64,000 bases of DNA. Origin: Neckera pumila (Eukaryota; Streptophyta; Bryopsida; Hypnales; Neckeraceae). Every line of letters starts with the position of its first letter. Positions within the stretch are counted from its first letter, which is position 1. This document shows, one piece after another, positions 11,891 through 23,340 of this stretch. The notes under the pieces were generated by a model that had not been told where the DNA came from, made no database searches, and worked only from the letters and a program-made list of their open reading frames with translations. Position numbers and translations under genes: made by a program. The DNA lies in the NCBI GenBank assembly GCA_963969595.1, contig OZ018417.1, positions 17,858,501-17,922,500 on the forward strand, in the 5' to 3' direction.

Positions 11891-12452
11891 CTAAAATGGC
11901 TCCTCCATCCTTAAAGTTACTATTTCCAAAAAAATAAAGAAGTGGAAGCAGTGGAAGCAAGTCCAACCTTAATATGAATCATATTCATAAAACTTGAGCA
12001 AAAGATGGCTATAAGAGCTTATAAGTGAGTAGACCGCGACATTGCATCACCAGTGTGTATGTTAATTCTAATAGATTTGTTTATCATAATAAGGTTATAA
12101 TAGAAAAAAGATAACTTTGATATTTGCAATGCTTACACCCAATTCAGATTTAATCCAATCCATTCTCCTCTAAGATCTTTAACCTCTAAAGGATCAACTA
12201 TCCATTTCAAAACTGTCAAACATCATATTTGATCTAAATATAGTTTCTAAAATTGTGTACAAATATTATTTTTATATTTCTAATACATGATATTATGGAT
12301 TGTCTATCATTACAGAAAATTCAATCTGTTTTGTAAAACATTGTCATTGTTATTGTTTTGTGGCAAAAAGTGAAAACAAATTAGTGAATATAACAAAACT
12401 AGTCAAATTAGTTTGATTTTTTTCAAGAACTACAAGTCGCAATGGAGATTGA
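11891..12452. other. AT-rich DNA, no gene seen
   Basis: No gene, element ends or shared repeat recognised. Confidence 0.4.
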
Positions 12453-12743
12453 TGGACAATTTCCTTAAAATGGCGAAATTCCAGAACCTTGGCAGTTTTC
12501 ACAGTTTAGAGCAGCCAATATGAAATGTTCAATTGTCCTAGATTTCTGAAATCTATAACTTTCCTAGACGTTTGAAATCTATAAGTGTGATAGATGTTGC
12601 TTTCGAAGTTCAAATTACGCGGTCTGAAATCTACAACAATGCTAGATTTCTGAAATCTATATTTGTTTTAGATGTCCCTTTTGCAATTCAGTGTGGTTGC
12701 TCTGAAAAATGGCACATGGAATACCGTTATTTAACAAAAATGC
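12453..12743. mobile_element. MITE, AATTTCATTAAAATGGC family, copy 1 (decayed)
   Basis: The ends GACAATTTCCTTAAAATGGC and CCGTTATTTAACAAAAATG are imperfect inverted repeats. The interior holds several copies of a small palindromic unit TAGATTTCTGAAATCTA. The same architecture is seen at 13306-13633. Confidence 0.6.
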
Positions 12744-13305
12744 CCTTATACAGGATTTGTATTCAAAGTAGAAGTTTAGACTTCATTTAGGTATAGTAGA
12801 ATATTTTTTTTTTTTAAACTTTGAACTCAAAAAAGCTAGAAAATAAAACTAAATTTTATCTCCAAAAAATATTTGAGGTTTTGAGACTTCGACTAAAAGT
12901 TAAGGACAAATTTCAAAGAGGGGTTGGAAGGGACATTTTTTTTTACATTTCAAACACCTTTTGTCTATAATGTTTAGTTGAAGTCTCAAACCGATTTTTG
13001 GAGATAAAGTTTAGTTTGAGTATCCAAACTTTTTTAGTTCACATTCTTTGTGAAAAGATAATCCACTATGCCTAAATGAGGTCTGAAATTCTATTTTGAA
13101 CACAAATCCTATGTTTTTTTGTTTTGAACAAATGGATGTCCTGTATTTTAACTTAACTATGAGCACTTGAATTCCTAGTAGTCCTAATTTACATATCCCA
13201 TATGAATTGTAATACCCACTACTACTATATTGGTATAAAGAGCTTATCTTTTCATCTAAATTCTCACCAAATGTTAATGAAGTAAATCTTATACATGGCC
13301 AACAT
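12744..13305. other. AT-rich DNA, no gene seen
   Basis: No gene. Two similar segments in inverted orientation (around 12840-12940 and 12950-13050, each with TTTGAGACTTCGACT-like sequence) suggest a decayed foldback. Confidence 0.4.
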
Positions 13306-13633
13306 GGCCAATTTCATTAAAATAGCGGTATTCTGTTACTTTGGCACTTGTAACAATTCAAATCGTGCCGTCTGAATTGATAAATTTGTATATAAAATCT
13401 AAGTCCGTTTTAGATTTTTGAAATCCATAAAAGTCCTAGATATATGAAATCTACACTAGTTTTAGATTTTTTAGGGCGTGCGGTCTGAAATCTATAAAGG
13501 TCCTAGATTTTTGAAATCTATAACTATCCAAGATGTCTAGAATGTATATCATTTCTAAATATCACTTTTGTAGATCCAACTAAGCAGTCTAAAAATGGCA
13601 CATGGAATACCGCCATTTAAATGAAATTTGTCA
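13306..13633. mobile_element. MITE, AATTTCATTAAAATGGC family, copy 2
   Basis: The left end GGCCAATTTCATTAAAATAG and the right end CCATTTAAATGAAATTTGTC are inverted repeats of about 40 bp including a GGTATTC...GAATACC portion. The interior repeats TAGATTTTTGAAATCTATAA-like palindromes three to four times. Non-coding, about 328 bp. Confidence 0.7.
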
Positions 13634-16199
13634 TATTGGTATAAAGCTTTGTCAATGAATTATTTTATATTTACACCCAAAATACCTTGCCAATGACTTT
13701 CTAATCAAATGTCACTATCAAGCTAAAATTATCCTTTTATATAATTGATATGTTGTATTTTGATATTTTTCACTTATAAAATAATAAATTTCTACTGACA
13801 TTGATAGATAAATCCCAATTTTCAGATTTGTTAAGTAAAAAGTTAAAAAAATTATATCAATTACAATATAAGTAAAAATAATTTGAATTTTTAATGTACA
13901 TAAAGTTTAGAATGAAAAAATTGGACTTAAAAATTAAATTAAAAACCATTAAAAAAAATTCATACAAAAGAAACACACACAATATTGTGTAATTTGGATT
14001 CTGTTACATAGAGCTTGCAATTGCAATAATTTTTTCAATTTTTTCAATTTTTTCAAAATTTTAATATAGATCAGAAACAAAACTTATCAAACTTTCTTAT
14101 CTTAGTTTAAATCAAATTCCAAAAATGGTTATTTTGAAAGTCATAATCAAGGTTGATCAAGGAGCATTCACTTTTGGGATGCACAAACCTTTAGAGGATA
14201 AAATATGGCATAACTTTCATTTGTGTCCAAAAAAACCCCTGGCACAATACATTTCTAGCAAACTTTAGCCAATAATTATTATAGATAATTTTAAAAAACT
14301 CCAATTTCTAGAATTAAAAAATATATTTCGTAATTCCATACTAATGTATTCTAAATTTATATAATGAAGATCTAATTATATTTTTTGGAGTTATTAAGAT
14401 GGTTTTCAATCACAATGTCTATTATATGTTTTTTAAATTAAAACTTCTAACAAATGAAATAAGTTTTCATTAGCTTTTTTATAACACATATTTTACAAAA
14501 AAATGAATGAAAATTTTACAGTATTTTAAAGCTTTTATCATAAATATTGAGCATTTAGAATTAAGTAATAATTCCGCTGCACACCTATGATCTTTACTTA
14601 ATTTCCATAATTTCCTTCTATATCTCTCAAAATCTGTGAGGAAAGTGAGCTGTATTTTTTTCCTACAAAGCAATGAAACCACAAATAGCCAACAAAAAAA
14701 GGATTTGTATGAAGCCCAATCTTCAAGGTGGTTAAATTTGAACCAATTCTAGCTAGGCTAATTTTCTTTTATGTATATAACATAAGGATGGATTAAAATT
14801 CTTCAAATAATTGGGAGTTTATCATGGATGGGGGCATGTTTTGTAGTTTATCCCTCTCAACAATGAATGTCTATAATATTATTAACTAACTCTGGAGGAT
14901 CTTTTCAGCTCCTCTAAAACGAAAGCCCCAAACATTGCAACTTCCCAGCCACCTAATGACTCTCTGTAGATTAAACTGAATTCACTCTCAGCAATGTAGA
15001 CACTGATTATTCGAATCTCAAAAAGGGAATGGTTTAGAGCATCTCTACCAGCAAACAAAGCAGTAGTGGCAGTTTCTTTAACTTGCCATGTTATTGCAAA
15101 GATGAAGGTCCTGCCTCTGTATTGGGCCACCATCAATAGATTGCAAAATCAAGGCTTTCAACGCAACAAGCATAAGTTCCAATGTGCTAGGCTGCAACTA
15201 ACCTAGGTTTTCAATGACGTGGCAGGGGCGGGAATGTAGGATAGGCTAGAGCAGCAAAAAATCTCCACAGAGTAGCAAATTGGGAGCTCTTTTCGTCAAT
15301 ATCCTAACGCAAGTAAAACATGCAAGTCACTGCAGATTGAAGTGTAGGGTCAAAAATTTGGAACTCCCTGCGTAGAAAATTAGCAAAGTTTTAAATAACC
15401 GGAAGGAAGAAGAAATGCAACCACCCTAAATTCTTTGACCATGAAGCGCTCGGACTCTAAAAGCATCCTTTTACAAAAAGGTACATTTTGCTTTCTCATT
15501 ACACCATCAATGTTCAAAGAATAGCGGTACATTTTAGGAGGTGGCTATACTTTTAGATCCTGAGCATGACCACTGCGTCTCAACTTCAAAAATTCATAAC
15601 TAATTCTACAAAGCTCCAAAAAAATATGAAACCAATTGGGTTACATGCCAATTCCATTTGTCTTTCAAGGAAAATGAACTTGAAAATATTTCAAAAAGTA
15701 TAACCTTCCCTAACCGAATTAATTATCAGACCTTAAATGGGCACTCTATGGACCTCCCTCCTATCAACCTTACCAATGTTATTTATGCCCCTTCTTCGTT
15801 CCGTTTGTGCCGAAACTAGAAATGGAAATGAAAGTATCAAATTAATAATAAAACATCTTGCTGACGGCCTTTCCTGTCCTGTAGATAATATGGTGAGTGG
15901 CAGTGCCAAAAGTGCCAAACATTTAATTTAATGTCTGGCTGGGGTTGGTAATTAGTGTCCTAAACTACAAATACCCTTGATAATAGAGGGGCAGTTATGG
16001 AGCCCTGTTTATTTGCAGCTTGCGGACACCTGATCGTGTCCCCCAAAGGAAGGAAAAAGCGAAGGCTGGAATTCAAAAGCAGGTGGGCCGGACTGACGCC
16101 CTGTGCTGCACTGGGAACCCTTGGATTGGATTACAAACTGAAGTTAAGGGTCAACCAGACACGGTCTAATAATAAAGCTAGGAATTATTACTATCACTG
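13634..16199. other. Intergenic DNA with two dispersed repeats
   Basis: No gene recognised. 14890-15040 matches 37075-37285 (TTGCAACTTCCCAGCCA, CAATGACTCT and following). 15585-15730 matches 27175-27340 and 8215-8340 (AAATTCATAACTAATTC, AATATGAAACCAATTG). The rest is AT-rich. A frame at 15997-16323 begins in unique sequence and runs into repeat R, so it is not taken as a gene. Confidence 0.4.
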
Positions 16200-16420
16200 G
16201 GCAACTATGTTCGAGAAAGTTACCCGGTGGAATTGGGAAAAAAATGATCGGTTGCAATTTGAAAACATCAGCAAAAAAATCGATGAAAAAATCTACATTT
16301 TTGTAGTTTTGAGTAAAAAGTAAAGAAAATAACCGAATTTGTACTTGAAAAAACAGTTCAACTTGGGAATTGAAGGAATATAGCCGTTAAATACTCAAGA
16401 AAACTTCCCAAACATTGTTA
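16200..16420 (-). repeat. Repeat R fragment
   Basis: The reverse complement matches the inner module of repeat R (TTTACTCAAAA, CCGATTTTTT, TTTTCAAATTGCAACCG). It has no insertion at the place where 476-3585 carries a CACTA element, so it serves as an approximate empty-site reference. Confidence 0.55.
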
Positions 16421-16742
16421 GGCAACAAGTGTGAGAAGGTGATTGGACACAGATCAAACTAGGGTTAAGTTCGCAAAGAAAAAACTTGATGGATTTGCCT
16501 TCTCTAGCGTAAAACATCATACTACGAAAAGCATAACTCCTTCTATAATATCATAATTCAATTTTGAATAATATTATAGAAATTCAATTGCTTTTGTAAT
16601 AGCCATAGGATACTTTCTACTATATATTATGTATTCTTTTTGTGAAATATTTGAAAATCAAATGGGTACTTCTAAAAATTTCAAAGAAATTTTTCAGACA
16701 ACAAAACTATAGATAAATTCTATGTTTTTTTAAAATGTGATA

Positions 16743-17311
16743 TTAATCCCTAAAGTCCCATTGTCCCTATGGGGGAAAAAATGGATTTCGGGCAGGTTCC
16801 TATGAGCTCAATTTTTGGTGAAACTTTCTGAAACTTTTCCATAAGATAGAAAAACTTATTAGTTTTTTGGGAATGTAATTTTTATTTCAATCGGTGCATA
16901 GGAGCAAAAGTCATGCTACAATAACCTCAAAACGGGGGAGACCGGGCAGCAAGAAAAATCTATAAAAAATTGAAATATTTTTTTTAATAGATTATATTTT
17001 TGTCTAAATAGGAAGCTTTGATTCAATCCATTTGGATTAGTGGTGTGAAAGTTATAGAGTTTCTTGTTTTGCGAGCAACCAAAGCATCTTATTGAAAAAA
17101 CTTTTTCTTTCACTTTAAATGCTGATATTTTTCAATACGTATGGTCAAACATCACAAAATTTTTACCACATGATCTGAAAAAAGTATAATAAAAGATCCT
17201 GCAGTTAGATTCTAATTTATTTATTTTTTTAATTTCTTGGATGAATGCAACAAAGGTAGCAATCTTGAGTGATTTTTGATAGAAAAATGGCCTTGGGACT
17301 TTAGGGATTAA
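16743..17311 (+). mobile_element. Short TTAA-flanked piggyBac-like MITE, subtype A
   Basis: The ends are perfect 18-base inverted repeats, TTAATCCCTAAAGTCCCA and TGGGACTTTAGGGATTAA, including the palindromic TTAA. Total 569 bp, so it is a deleted version of the 0.93-kb form. GGGCAG motifs are near 16789 and 16944. Non-coding. Confidence 0.85.
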
Positions 17312-17639
17312 AGAATAAGGAAGCACCAATCGCTAGCGTTGCTCTACATATTCAAATATGAAGAGTCTACTTACATTGTTCACTTGATTAATTTATTCTT
17401 ATTGCAATGTTTTAATCTTTGCAAAGGTTATTTTGTAAAAAATATGATATAAAGATTTTCTTTAATTACTTTGTATTGCACTATATAAAAATTTTCATAG
17501 AATATTGTATGAGGATGTCAATATTTCATTTAAACATTATACATACTTTGTTTATCTACATTCTATCACATGAAAAATTGATGAAAGTTATATGTTTAAT
17601 GCGTAGCAAAGCAAGTGCCAATCACTAGTTAATTTACTA
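17312..17639. other. AT-rich DNA, no gene seen
   Basis: No gene or repeat recognised. Confidence 0.4.
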
Positions 17640-17860
17640 AAGCCACACTATTCAAAAAAAAATTGACACAAATGAAGGAAGCTTTATTGTAAGAAAAAAG
17701 GAAACAAGAGCCCAATTGCAAGTGGCATGGGGAGCAAGTGAAACAAACATCAAAATACAATAAAGTACAAGCCAGGTGCTGGCCAGGCGGGGTGGGAATC
17801 GAGCGCCCCGCTAAGGTGTTACCTTGGCTACTAGGGTTGAAATACGAACTCGGCCCCAAA
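17640..17860 (-). repeat. Possible retroposon fragment, class unknown
   Basis: Read on the minus strand, a GC-rich head (GTAGCCAAGGTAACACC, then GCTCGATTCCCACCCCG) is followed by an AATAAAG and a T-rich tail. The head loosely resembles tRNA-type A and B boxes as in SINEs, but the spacing between them is too short for a normal tRNA head. No second copy is in the window. Tentative. Confidence 0.25.
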
Positions 17861-18341
17861 GCAAAAGAAAACCCATCTTAGTGTGCCACCCACCATCATC
17901 GCAAACAGGTCATAATTTTGAATCCACCTCTTAATGAACCAGACCCTGGCTTCCTCCCCACAAATAAGACTTCTCATCTACAACCTATATATTGTGTCCC
18001 ACTCTATACACCCATAATCAGCAAGACTCAGCCAAATGCACTGCATGAGTTTCAGTAGTTGTCATTAAATGCCGCATCGTTACCCTCAATCTAGAGTATC
18101 CAAATAATACCGTGCAGAGTGCCATTCAAATGTTGCTCACTCCATTGAATAAAGTCACAGTATTTCATTTTAGTAGGGCAAACTTTCACTACATTACAAG
18201 TCCTAATTCTTAAAGTTTCATTTGCAAATCCCAACTTTGATAGATTGTAGAAGGGCAATAAAAATTGTAATGTGCAAGATTTGGAACTTTGGAACGTGAA
18301 GCATGAGAACTACTTCATACTACGTCTCAAGGCCCATTCAT
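17861..18341. other. No gene seen
   Basis: Unclassified intergenic DNA. Confidence 0.4.
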
Positions 18342-18694
18342 TAGAGAAAATTTTAGCCCACTGTTCCACAGCCCTCCAAAGGACATTGAAATAGTGTTTT
18401 TCGGGGCTGAAAATTTGTTTTTTGCTCTATTTGTGCGCAACATTTTTTGCTATGACAGTGGCGCAAGAACCCAAATTCGCAAGTAAAAAATTAATTATAT
18501 ATATATTATCTTTAAAAAATAATTAAAAAATTAAATTAAGGGAAAAAAAAAATCTGTGAAATCTAACTGCTCTAGTGAGCAGTCATACATTTTGACTGCT
18601 CACCAAAGTCACTTTTCCAAGTTGACAAGCCATGCATGAAATAGCATGGTATGTCAACTTGGAGCAGCCCTCCTATAGGCTGAAATTTCCTCTA
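18342..18694. mobile_element. TA-flanked MITE, GAGAAAATTTCAGCC family (family 1), copy 1
   Basis: TA-GAGAAAATTTTAGCC on the left, GGCTGAAATTTCCTC-TA on the right, about 353 bp. It holds a conserved internal hairpin (18613-18661, arms CCAAGTTGACAAGCCATGC and its near complement) and a block AGTGGCGCAAGAACCCAAAT. Other copies: 19027-19388, 32938-33299 and 45972-46310. Non-coding. Confidence 0.8.
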
Positions 18695-18853
18695 ATAGAA
18701 TTCTCAAAATGTGATTGATGGAGAGCTAAAATTTAGAATTCAAGGCTTCATACTATACCTAAATACCTTGGGCATTTCAAAATTCTTGCATGGTCGTGCA
18801 CACTTTTTGGAAGGATTTGCACCAAAGAAGCGAGATTTAAAGCCTAAATTGAA

Positions 18854-19756
18854 TCAACCCCTACAGGACCAATATGCATTTTTTGGATACATAGAAATTT
18901 TGGGCAGATCTGTGTGATTGGAGATTTTCATATTTTTGGCCTAAATTTAAATAGAAGGTGGAGACTAGGAATATCTTTCATATGCACTAAATTTCATGAC
19001 ATTTGGAAATTTGAGTAAAAAGTCACTAGAGAAAATTTCAGCCCACGAGAGGGCCGTTCCAAGTTGACATGCCATACTATTTTATGTATGGCTTGTCAAC
19101 TTGGAAAGTGCCTTGGTGAGCAGTCAGAGAGTACGACTGCTCGCCAGAGCAGTCAGATTTTGCAGATATATATTCTTTAATATATATATATTTTCAAATA
19201 TTTTTTTAAGATTTAAAAAAATATATATTAATTTTTTACTCACAAATTTTGATTCTTGTGCCTCTATCACAACAGAAACTACTGCGCGGAAATAGGGCAA
19301 AAAATGACTTTTCAACCCCCAAAAACACTATTTTATAGTCCTTTGGAAGGTTGTGGAATAGCCCTCCGGAGGCCTGAAATTTTCTCTAATATTATGGCCT
19401 AAAATGTTGCTTGTTTTTGTAATTGGGCAGTTCGGGCAGATAAAAAATAATCACTTTTTTTTAGAAACAAAAAATCCAAATTGGTTTTCTAGAGTTACGT
19501 ATACATAAAAGCTTTTAATCATCCCATTTTGATCAATGAGTCAAAAGTTATGAAGATTTTTAGTTTGGGGGCAATTATGGATTTTATACTCTAAAATAAA
19601 CTTTGAAGTCCTTAATCTTACTCAAATTTCAATATTTGTAGAAAAATAAAATCATAGGACGTAGATTATATATAGTATAGTACAACATTGCAACCATTGG
19701 GATTGGCATTTTTCAACTCCATAATTAAATTCTTGGCAATTTAGTATTTTGAATCA
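18854..19756 (+). mobile_element. piggyBac-like MITE, subtype B, interrupted and 3' truncated
   Basis: Starts TCAA-CCCCTACAGGACC (TTAA changed at one base) and follows the 39546-40479 sequence. A family 1 MITE sits at 19027-19388. Homology stops at 19756, exactly where a CACTA end begins. GGGCAG motifs near 18903, 19429 and 19438 are conserved. Confidence 0.7.
19027..19388. mobile_element. TA-flanked MITE family 1, copy 2, nested
   Basis: TA-GAGAAAATTTCAGCC on the left and CCTGAAATTTTCTC-TA on the right, 362 bp, inside the piggyBac-like element 18854-19756. The related uninterrupted copy at 35949-36863 reads AGTTCAC-TA-CC at this point, which supports duplication of a single TA. The internal hairpin (19067-19110) is inverted relative to copy 1. 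Confidence 0.8.
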
Positions 19757-19892
19757 CACTATAAAAAACCCGCGTTTTAGGTGACATGTCCAGATTTTTT
19801 GGAACGGATTTGAAGTGACATCTATGTTGACATCTAGCTGTTTTTATGTCAACACACTTTACAATTAATTCTATGGGCTCCAAATTTTCACC
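19757..19892. mobile_element. CACTA MITE left-end fragment
   Basis: CACTATAAAAAACC followed by GCGTTTTAGGTGACA matches the left end of the complete element at 26776-26995. The right end is missing; the next piggyBac-like element starts at 19893. Confidence 0.65.
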
Positions 19893-20863
19893 TTAACCCC
19901 TAAAGGACCAAGGCCTTTTTTCTGCCAAAAAACACTAAAAACTGCCATTTCTATAGCAAAGAGTAAAAAAAATTGAAAATTGTTTTTTTTTTACATCCAA
20001 CCATAGGATCTTATACCCAACTAGTACGACAATGTGTGGAAAAAATTTCAGAATTTTTGACCCCACAAATTGCAAGATATCTGCATTTAAAGTGAAAAAA
20101 ACAAGTTTTTCAGCACATTGCGGGACTAGATTTTTTGACTTTGAACATTTTTAACTTTAATTTTTTGCACTACAGAGTTTTGAGCTTTTAATCTTCATAG
20201 TGGAGAATTGAGTTGAGAGTCTGTGGGTGTGTGGGTGTGTGGGTGGTGGGGTGGGTGGTGGTGGGGGGGGGGGGGAAATCCAAAAAAAATTAATTTTCAT
20301 TACTAAAAAAAATATTAAGTAGAAGTAGGTACGAGATAGAAGAAAAATCTAAAATATTAATATCTTTTATATGGAATTGAAAAACACTAATTCCAATTGT
20401 GAGATTGTTCTAGCAAAAAAACTAGACCTTGTGGAACTTCTTTTCTTGAAAAATTGTAAAAATTGCATTCAAAAATGAATCCTACAAGTTATTTTTTTTA
20501 GGAAGATGCTCTAAGTGCCCGAAAAACAAGATTGTCCATAACTTTCTCATAACAAATCCAAATGAAATGAATCAAAGCTTCCTAGATAGACAAAAATATA
20601 ATCTATAAGTAAAAATAATTTAAAAAAATTAAAAAAATAAATTGCAATTTTTTTTTGTTGCCCCACGTCCCTTGTTTTGAGCTTATTTGGGCATAACTTT
20701 TTTTCCAGGAACCAATTGAGAAAAAAATTATGTTCTTATAAAGCTTAGCAATTTTTCTATCTTCAAAAAAAATTTCAAAAAATCACAACAAAAATTCAGC
20801 CCGTAGGTACCTGCCTAAAATCCCATTTGTCCCTCGCAGGGACAATGGTCCTTTAGGGGGTAA
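19893..20863 (-). mobile_element. TTAA-flanked piggyBac-like MITE, subtype A
   Basis: TTAA-CCCCTAAAGGACC on the left and GGTCCTTTAGGGG-GTAA on the right (GTAA for TTAA), about 0.97 kb. The interior matches 50828-51758 throughout, in the same orientation. A G/T-rich simple tract has expanded at 20220-20273. Non-coding. Confidence 0.8.
20220..20273 (+). repeat. G-rich simple repeat (GGGTGTGT, GGTGG, G run)
   Basis: A stretch of GGGTGTGTGGGTGG-type units ends in a run of about 13 G. It lies in a piggyBac-like element; the homologous place near 51150 lacks it, so it expanded after insertion. Confidence 0.65.
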
Positions 20864-21365
20864 TCCCTAAAGGACCAAGTGTCCGTTCAACGTACACAAG
20901 AAATCCCAAGTAGGTTCCTAATAAGTCATTTTTGGTTGGATGTTCATGAAATTTGGATACAATGTATAAATATGTATCTCCTTGGTGAAAAACTAATTTT
21001 TTTTTAATCCGGTGCCTAGATCAAAAGTTATACTGCCTTGAACTTTTAGGGCAGCTCGGGCAATTTGGGAATCTTTTTTGGAAAAAGAATCATCAACTTT
21101 TTTAATTTGGCATATATGTAACTAATAAAATATGGCATACAATTGTCCAAGAAAAAAAAAAATTTAGTTTTCAAATCACATTCTAAGAGGAGTCAACTTT
21201 GTTAGCTAAGTTGGGGCGATTTCAAGAAAAAGTATTTTCTTCTAACTTTAAGGCCTATTATCTTGCAATCTAGGAAGTCAAAATTCTTGAAATTTTTGCC
21301 ATATATATCAAATGTTTGTCTCTAACTTTTCGCTGTTTGGATTTCAAATAAAAAATTTCTTCATT
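20860..21365 (+). mobile_element. piggyBac-like MITE, subtype A, truncated at the right
   Basis: Starts TCCCTAAAGGACC directly after the shared GTAA that also closes the previous element. The interior resembles 16743 on (AAATCCCAAGTAGGTTCC, GGTGCCTAGATCAAAAGTTA). The right terminus is not found. Confidence 0.6.
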
Positions 21366-22147
21366 GCATAAGAAATCATCAAAAAATGACTAGTGTATTG
21401 CCAATTCATTTAACCTCCTTGCATTGCAGGGTAATTTAGTGTAAGCAAGACATCTCAATTGCTTCTAAACTTCTTCTTGGGTGAAGCTAACATTAAGGGT
21501 AGTCACACCGACACACCGTCTTCACCACAGGAAATCTTTTGTGCAAATGGGGATGTGTTGGCTCCCAATTAGCTTCCTATCACCTCTTCGAGCTTCTTTT
21601 GTGAAAGCTTCGTGATGCACATTAGCCTCATATGGAGGTAAGTAATGGGCGTCGCGAGACATTAGTGCGCGAATCTTGTTGCTGCTTTCATCCCGGAGGC
21701 TGCTGCTTTCACCTTGGGGATAATGTTTTTTTTTTAATTTTCCATTAAGTGGCGAAGTGGCGATATTAAATGTTATGGTGGTGCTCCAAGTTTCAACATT
21801 CATCCACATACTAGATAGAAAATGTAATACTACGTATCTATAATTCTATTTTCATTCACAATGTGGCGATTTCATCCAAGATTTTTCTTGAACTTGAAGT
21901 TTTTTGGTGATTCATCCAAAATTTTACTAAAAATTTCCTACAGGCTTGGTGCTAGGTCAAATTTTTTGGTGCAATTTTGGACCAAATCGCTAGAAAAGAA
22001 AACATTGCTTGGGGATTGTTGCTTTCACCCAGGAGGCTGCTGATTTCACTCAGGAGGCTGCCGATCTCACCCTACAGTCTGCCGATATAGTTGCACAAGT
22101 AAAAACATTCGCCGGTTTTCAATCCTCCATACTTCACACACTAGAAA
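21366..22147. other. No gene seen
   Basis: Weakly repetitive text (GGAGGCTGCTGATTTCAC-like units near 21700 and at 22030-22080) but no recognisable gene or element ends. Confidence 0.4.
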
Positions 22148-22248
22148 GGGGTATCACACCTTCTTCATGAATTTAGGCTCCCCATTGGCTCCTCGTTTTT
22201 CTCATTCTTCTGCAAATTTTGGTGCAATGAAGAAGGTGTGATTACCCC
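22148..22248. repeat. Small inverted-repeat element, about 100 bp
   Basis: GGGGTATCACACCTTCTTCA on the left and TGAAGAAGGTGTGATTACCCC on the right form arms of about 21 bp with one indel, separated by about 58 bp. It could be a tiny MITE. A single copy in this window. Confidence 0.55.
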
Positions 22249-22489
22249 TATTATAGAGTACTTATGAATGGTCAAATCCTCATTTTGTGTAGAGCAAAGA
22301 TTTTACTCCAAGACCGCCCGAAGTCTGCTGACCCTGTTTGGCAGGGATACCAGTCCTCATTAGTCCCTGTTGTGCAATACTACAGTACTGAGAAATGATT
22401 ATCATCGCACTATCGCAGGAAGCCCGAAATGCTGAGCCGGATGCGTGCCTAAACACGGAAAGCTGCTCAATTTAGACGGAGGGGCATGA

Positions 22490-23340
22490 TTCCTCCAGAC
22501 GAGATGCCACGCATCTAAGCTTAGACAGACCACATGTCGGTCGCTGCAGCTGCTGCTGCCGCGGCTGCAACCGTGCAACGGAGCAACGGAGCAACGGAGC
22601 AACCGTGCAATGCAACGGAGGCCGGGGCGCCCGGGATTCAATGCCACTGTAGTGAGCGAGACCATGCCGGCTTTGCAAGAGCGCGCCGGGCCGAACCGAA
22701 CCAAACCAAGCTGCCTGGTTCCCGTGGCAGATCCCCCCGACCCTGCTCTGCCCGACTTGGACGGTCCAGAAATCCGACCCTCGTCCGTCCATCAGTCGCC
22801 ACGAACTGACGCTTGGCAAATTTGGCACTTTGGTTGGGATCCATTCTTCCAGTGGCAAGCGTCGTCCGATCCGGACTCCGGAGGTCCGCACCAGCGCACC
22901 TTGCTCTGGATTCGTTTCCATCAATTGCACAAGTGAGCATTTATGCTTTATGCTTCTAGTAATTAGTAACCAGAAGAACGTACTTAGCTTAAATTTAACC
23001 TTGCTGCTCAAATCCGGCCCTGGACTTCGCTGGCTCTCGTTGCACTCGGGAATGATTGATCGATCAGGCAATCCGCCCGGTGAAGTGAACGGACCTGTAG
23101 TGCGTTTCTATATGAGGCGGTTCAACTTCAGAATGTCTGTCGATCACTTCCAGTGCTGGTATGAACCCCAATTTAGTGCAATGGTGGTATGCAGTCGCGG
23201 TTTGGGTATGTGCATCATTGCATGGTAGGAGTTCCGTGGTATTAATTTGGAAGTAATTTGGTAATAATTTGGTATGAATCGGATGAGCCAGCAGCCGTGT
23301 GCCGTTTCTGGGCTGTGTCGGGTTTGGTCGGGCTTCACCG
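22490..23340. other. GC-rich low-copy island, no confirmed gene
   Basis: Markedly more GC-rich than its surroundings, with GCAACGGA-type short tandem units at 22570-22620 and GCTGCTGCTGCC. Open frames up to 199 codons overlap on both strands, which is typical of GC-rich non-coding DNA. No protein domain recognised. It could be a promoter or CpG-type island, or a decayed exon. Confidence 0.35.

Noticed and set aside
17760..17840. tRNA gene on the minus strand
   Set aside because: A-box and B-box-like strings are present but too close together and no cloverleaf closes; kept only as a possible retroposon fragment.
22472..23071. 199-codon minus-strand frame in the GC-rich island
   Set aside because: Other frames of 91-132 codons overlap it on the opposite strand, it contains a low-complexity stretch, and nothing in it resembles a known protein.
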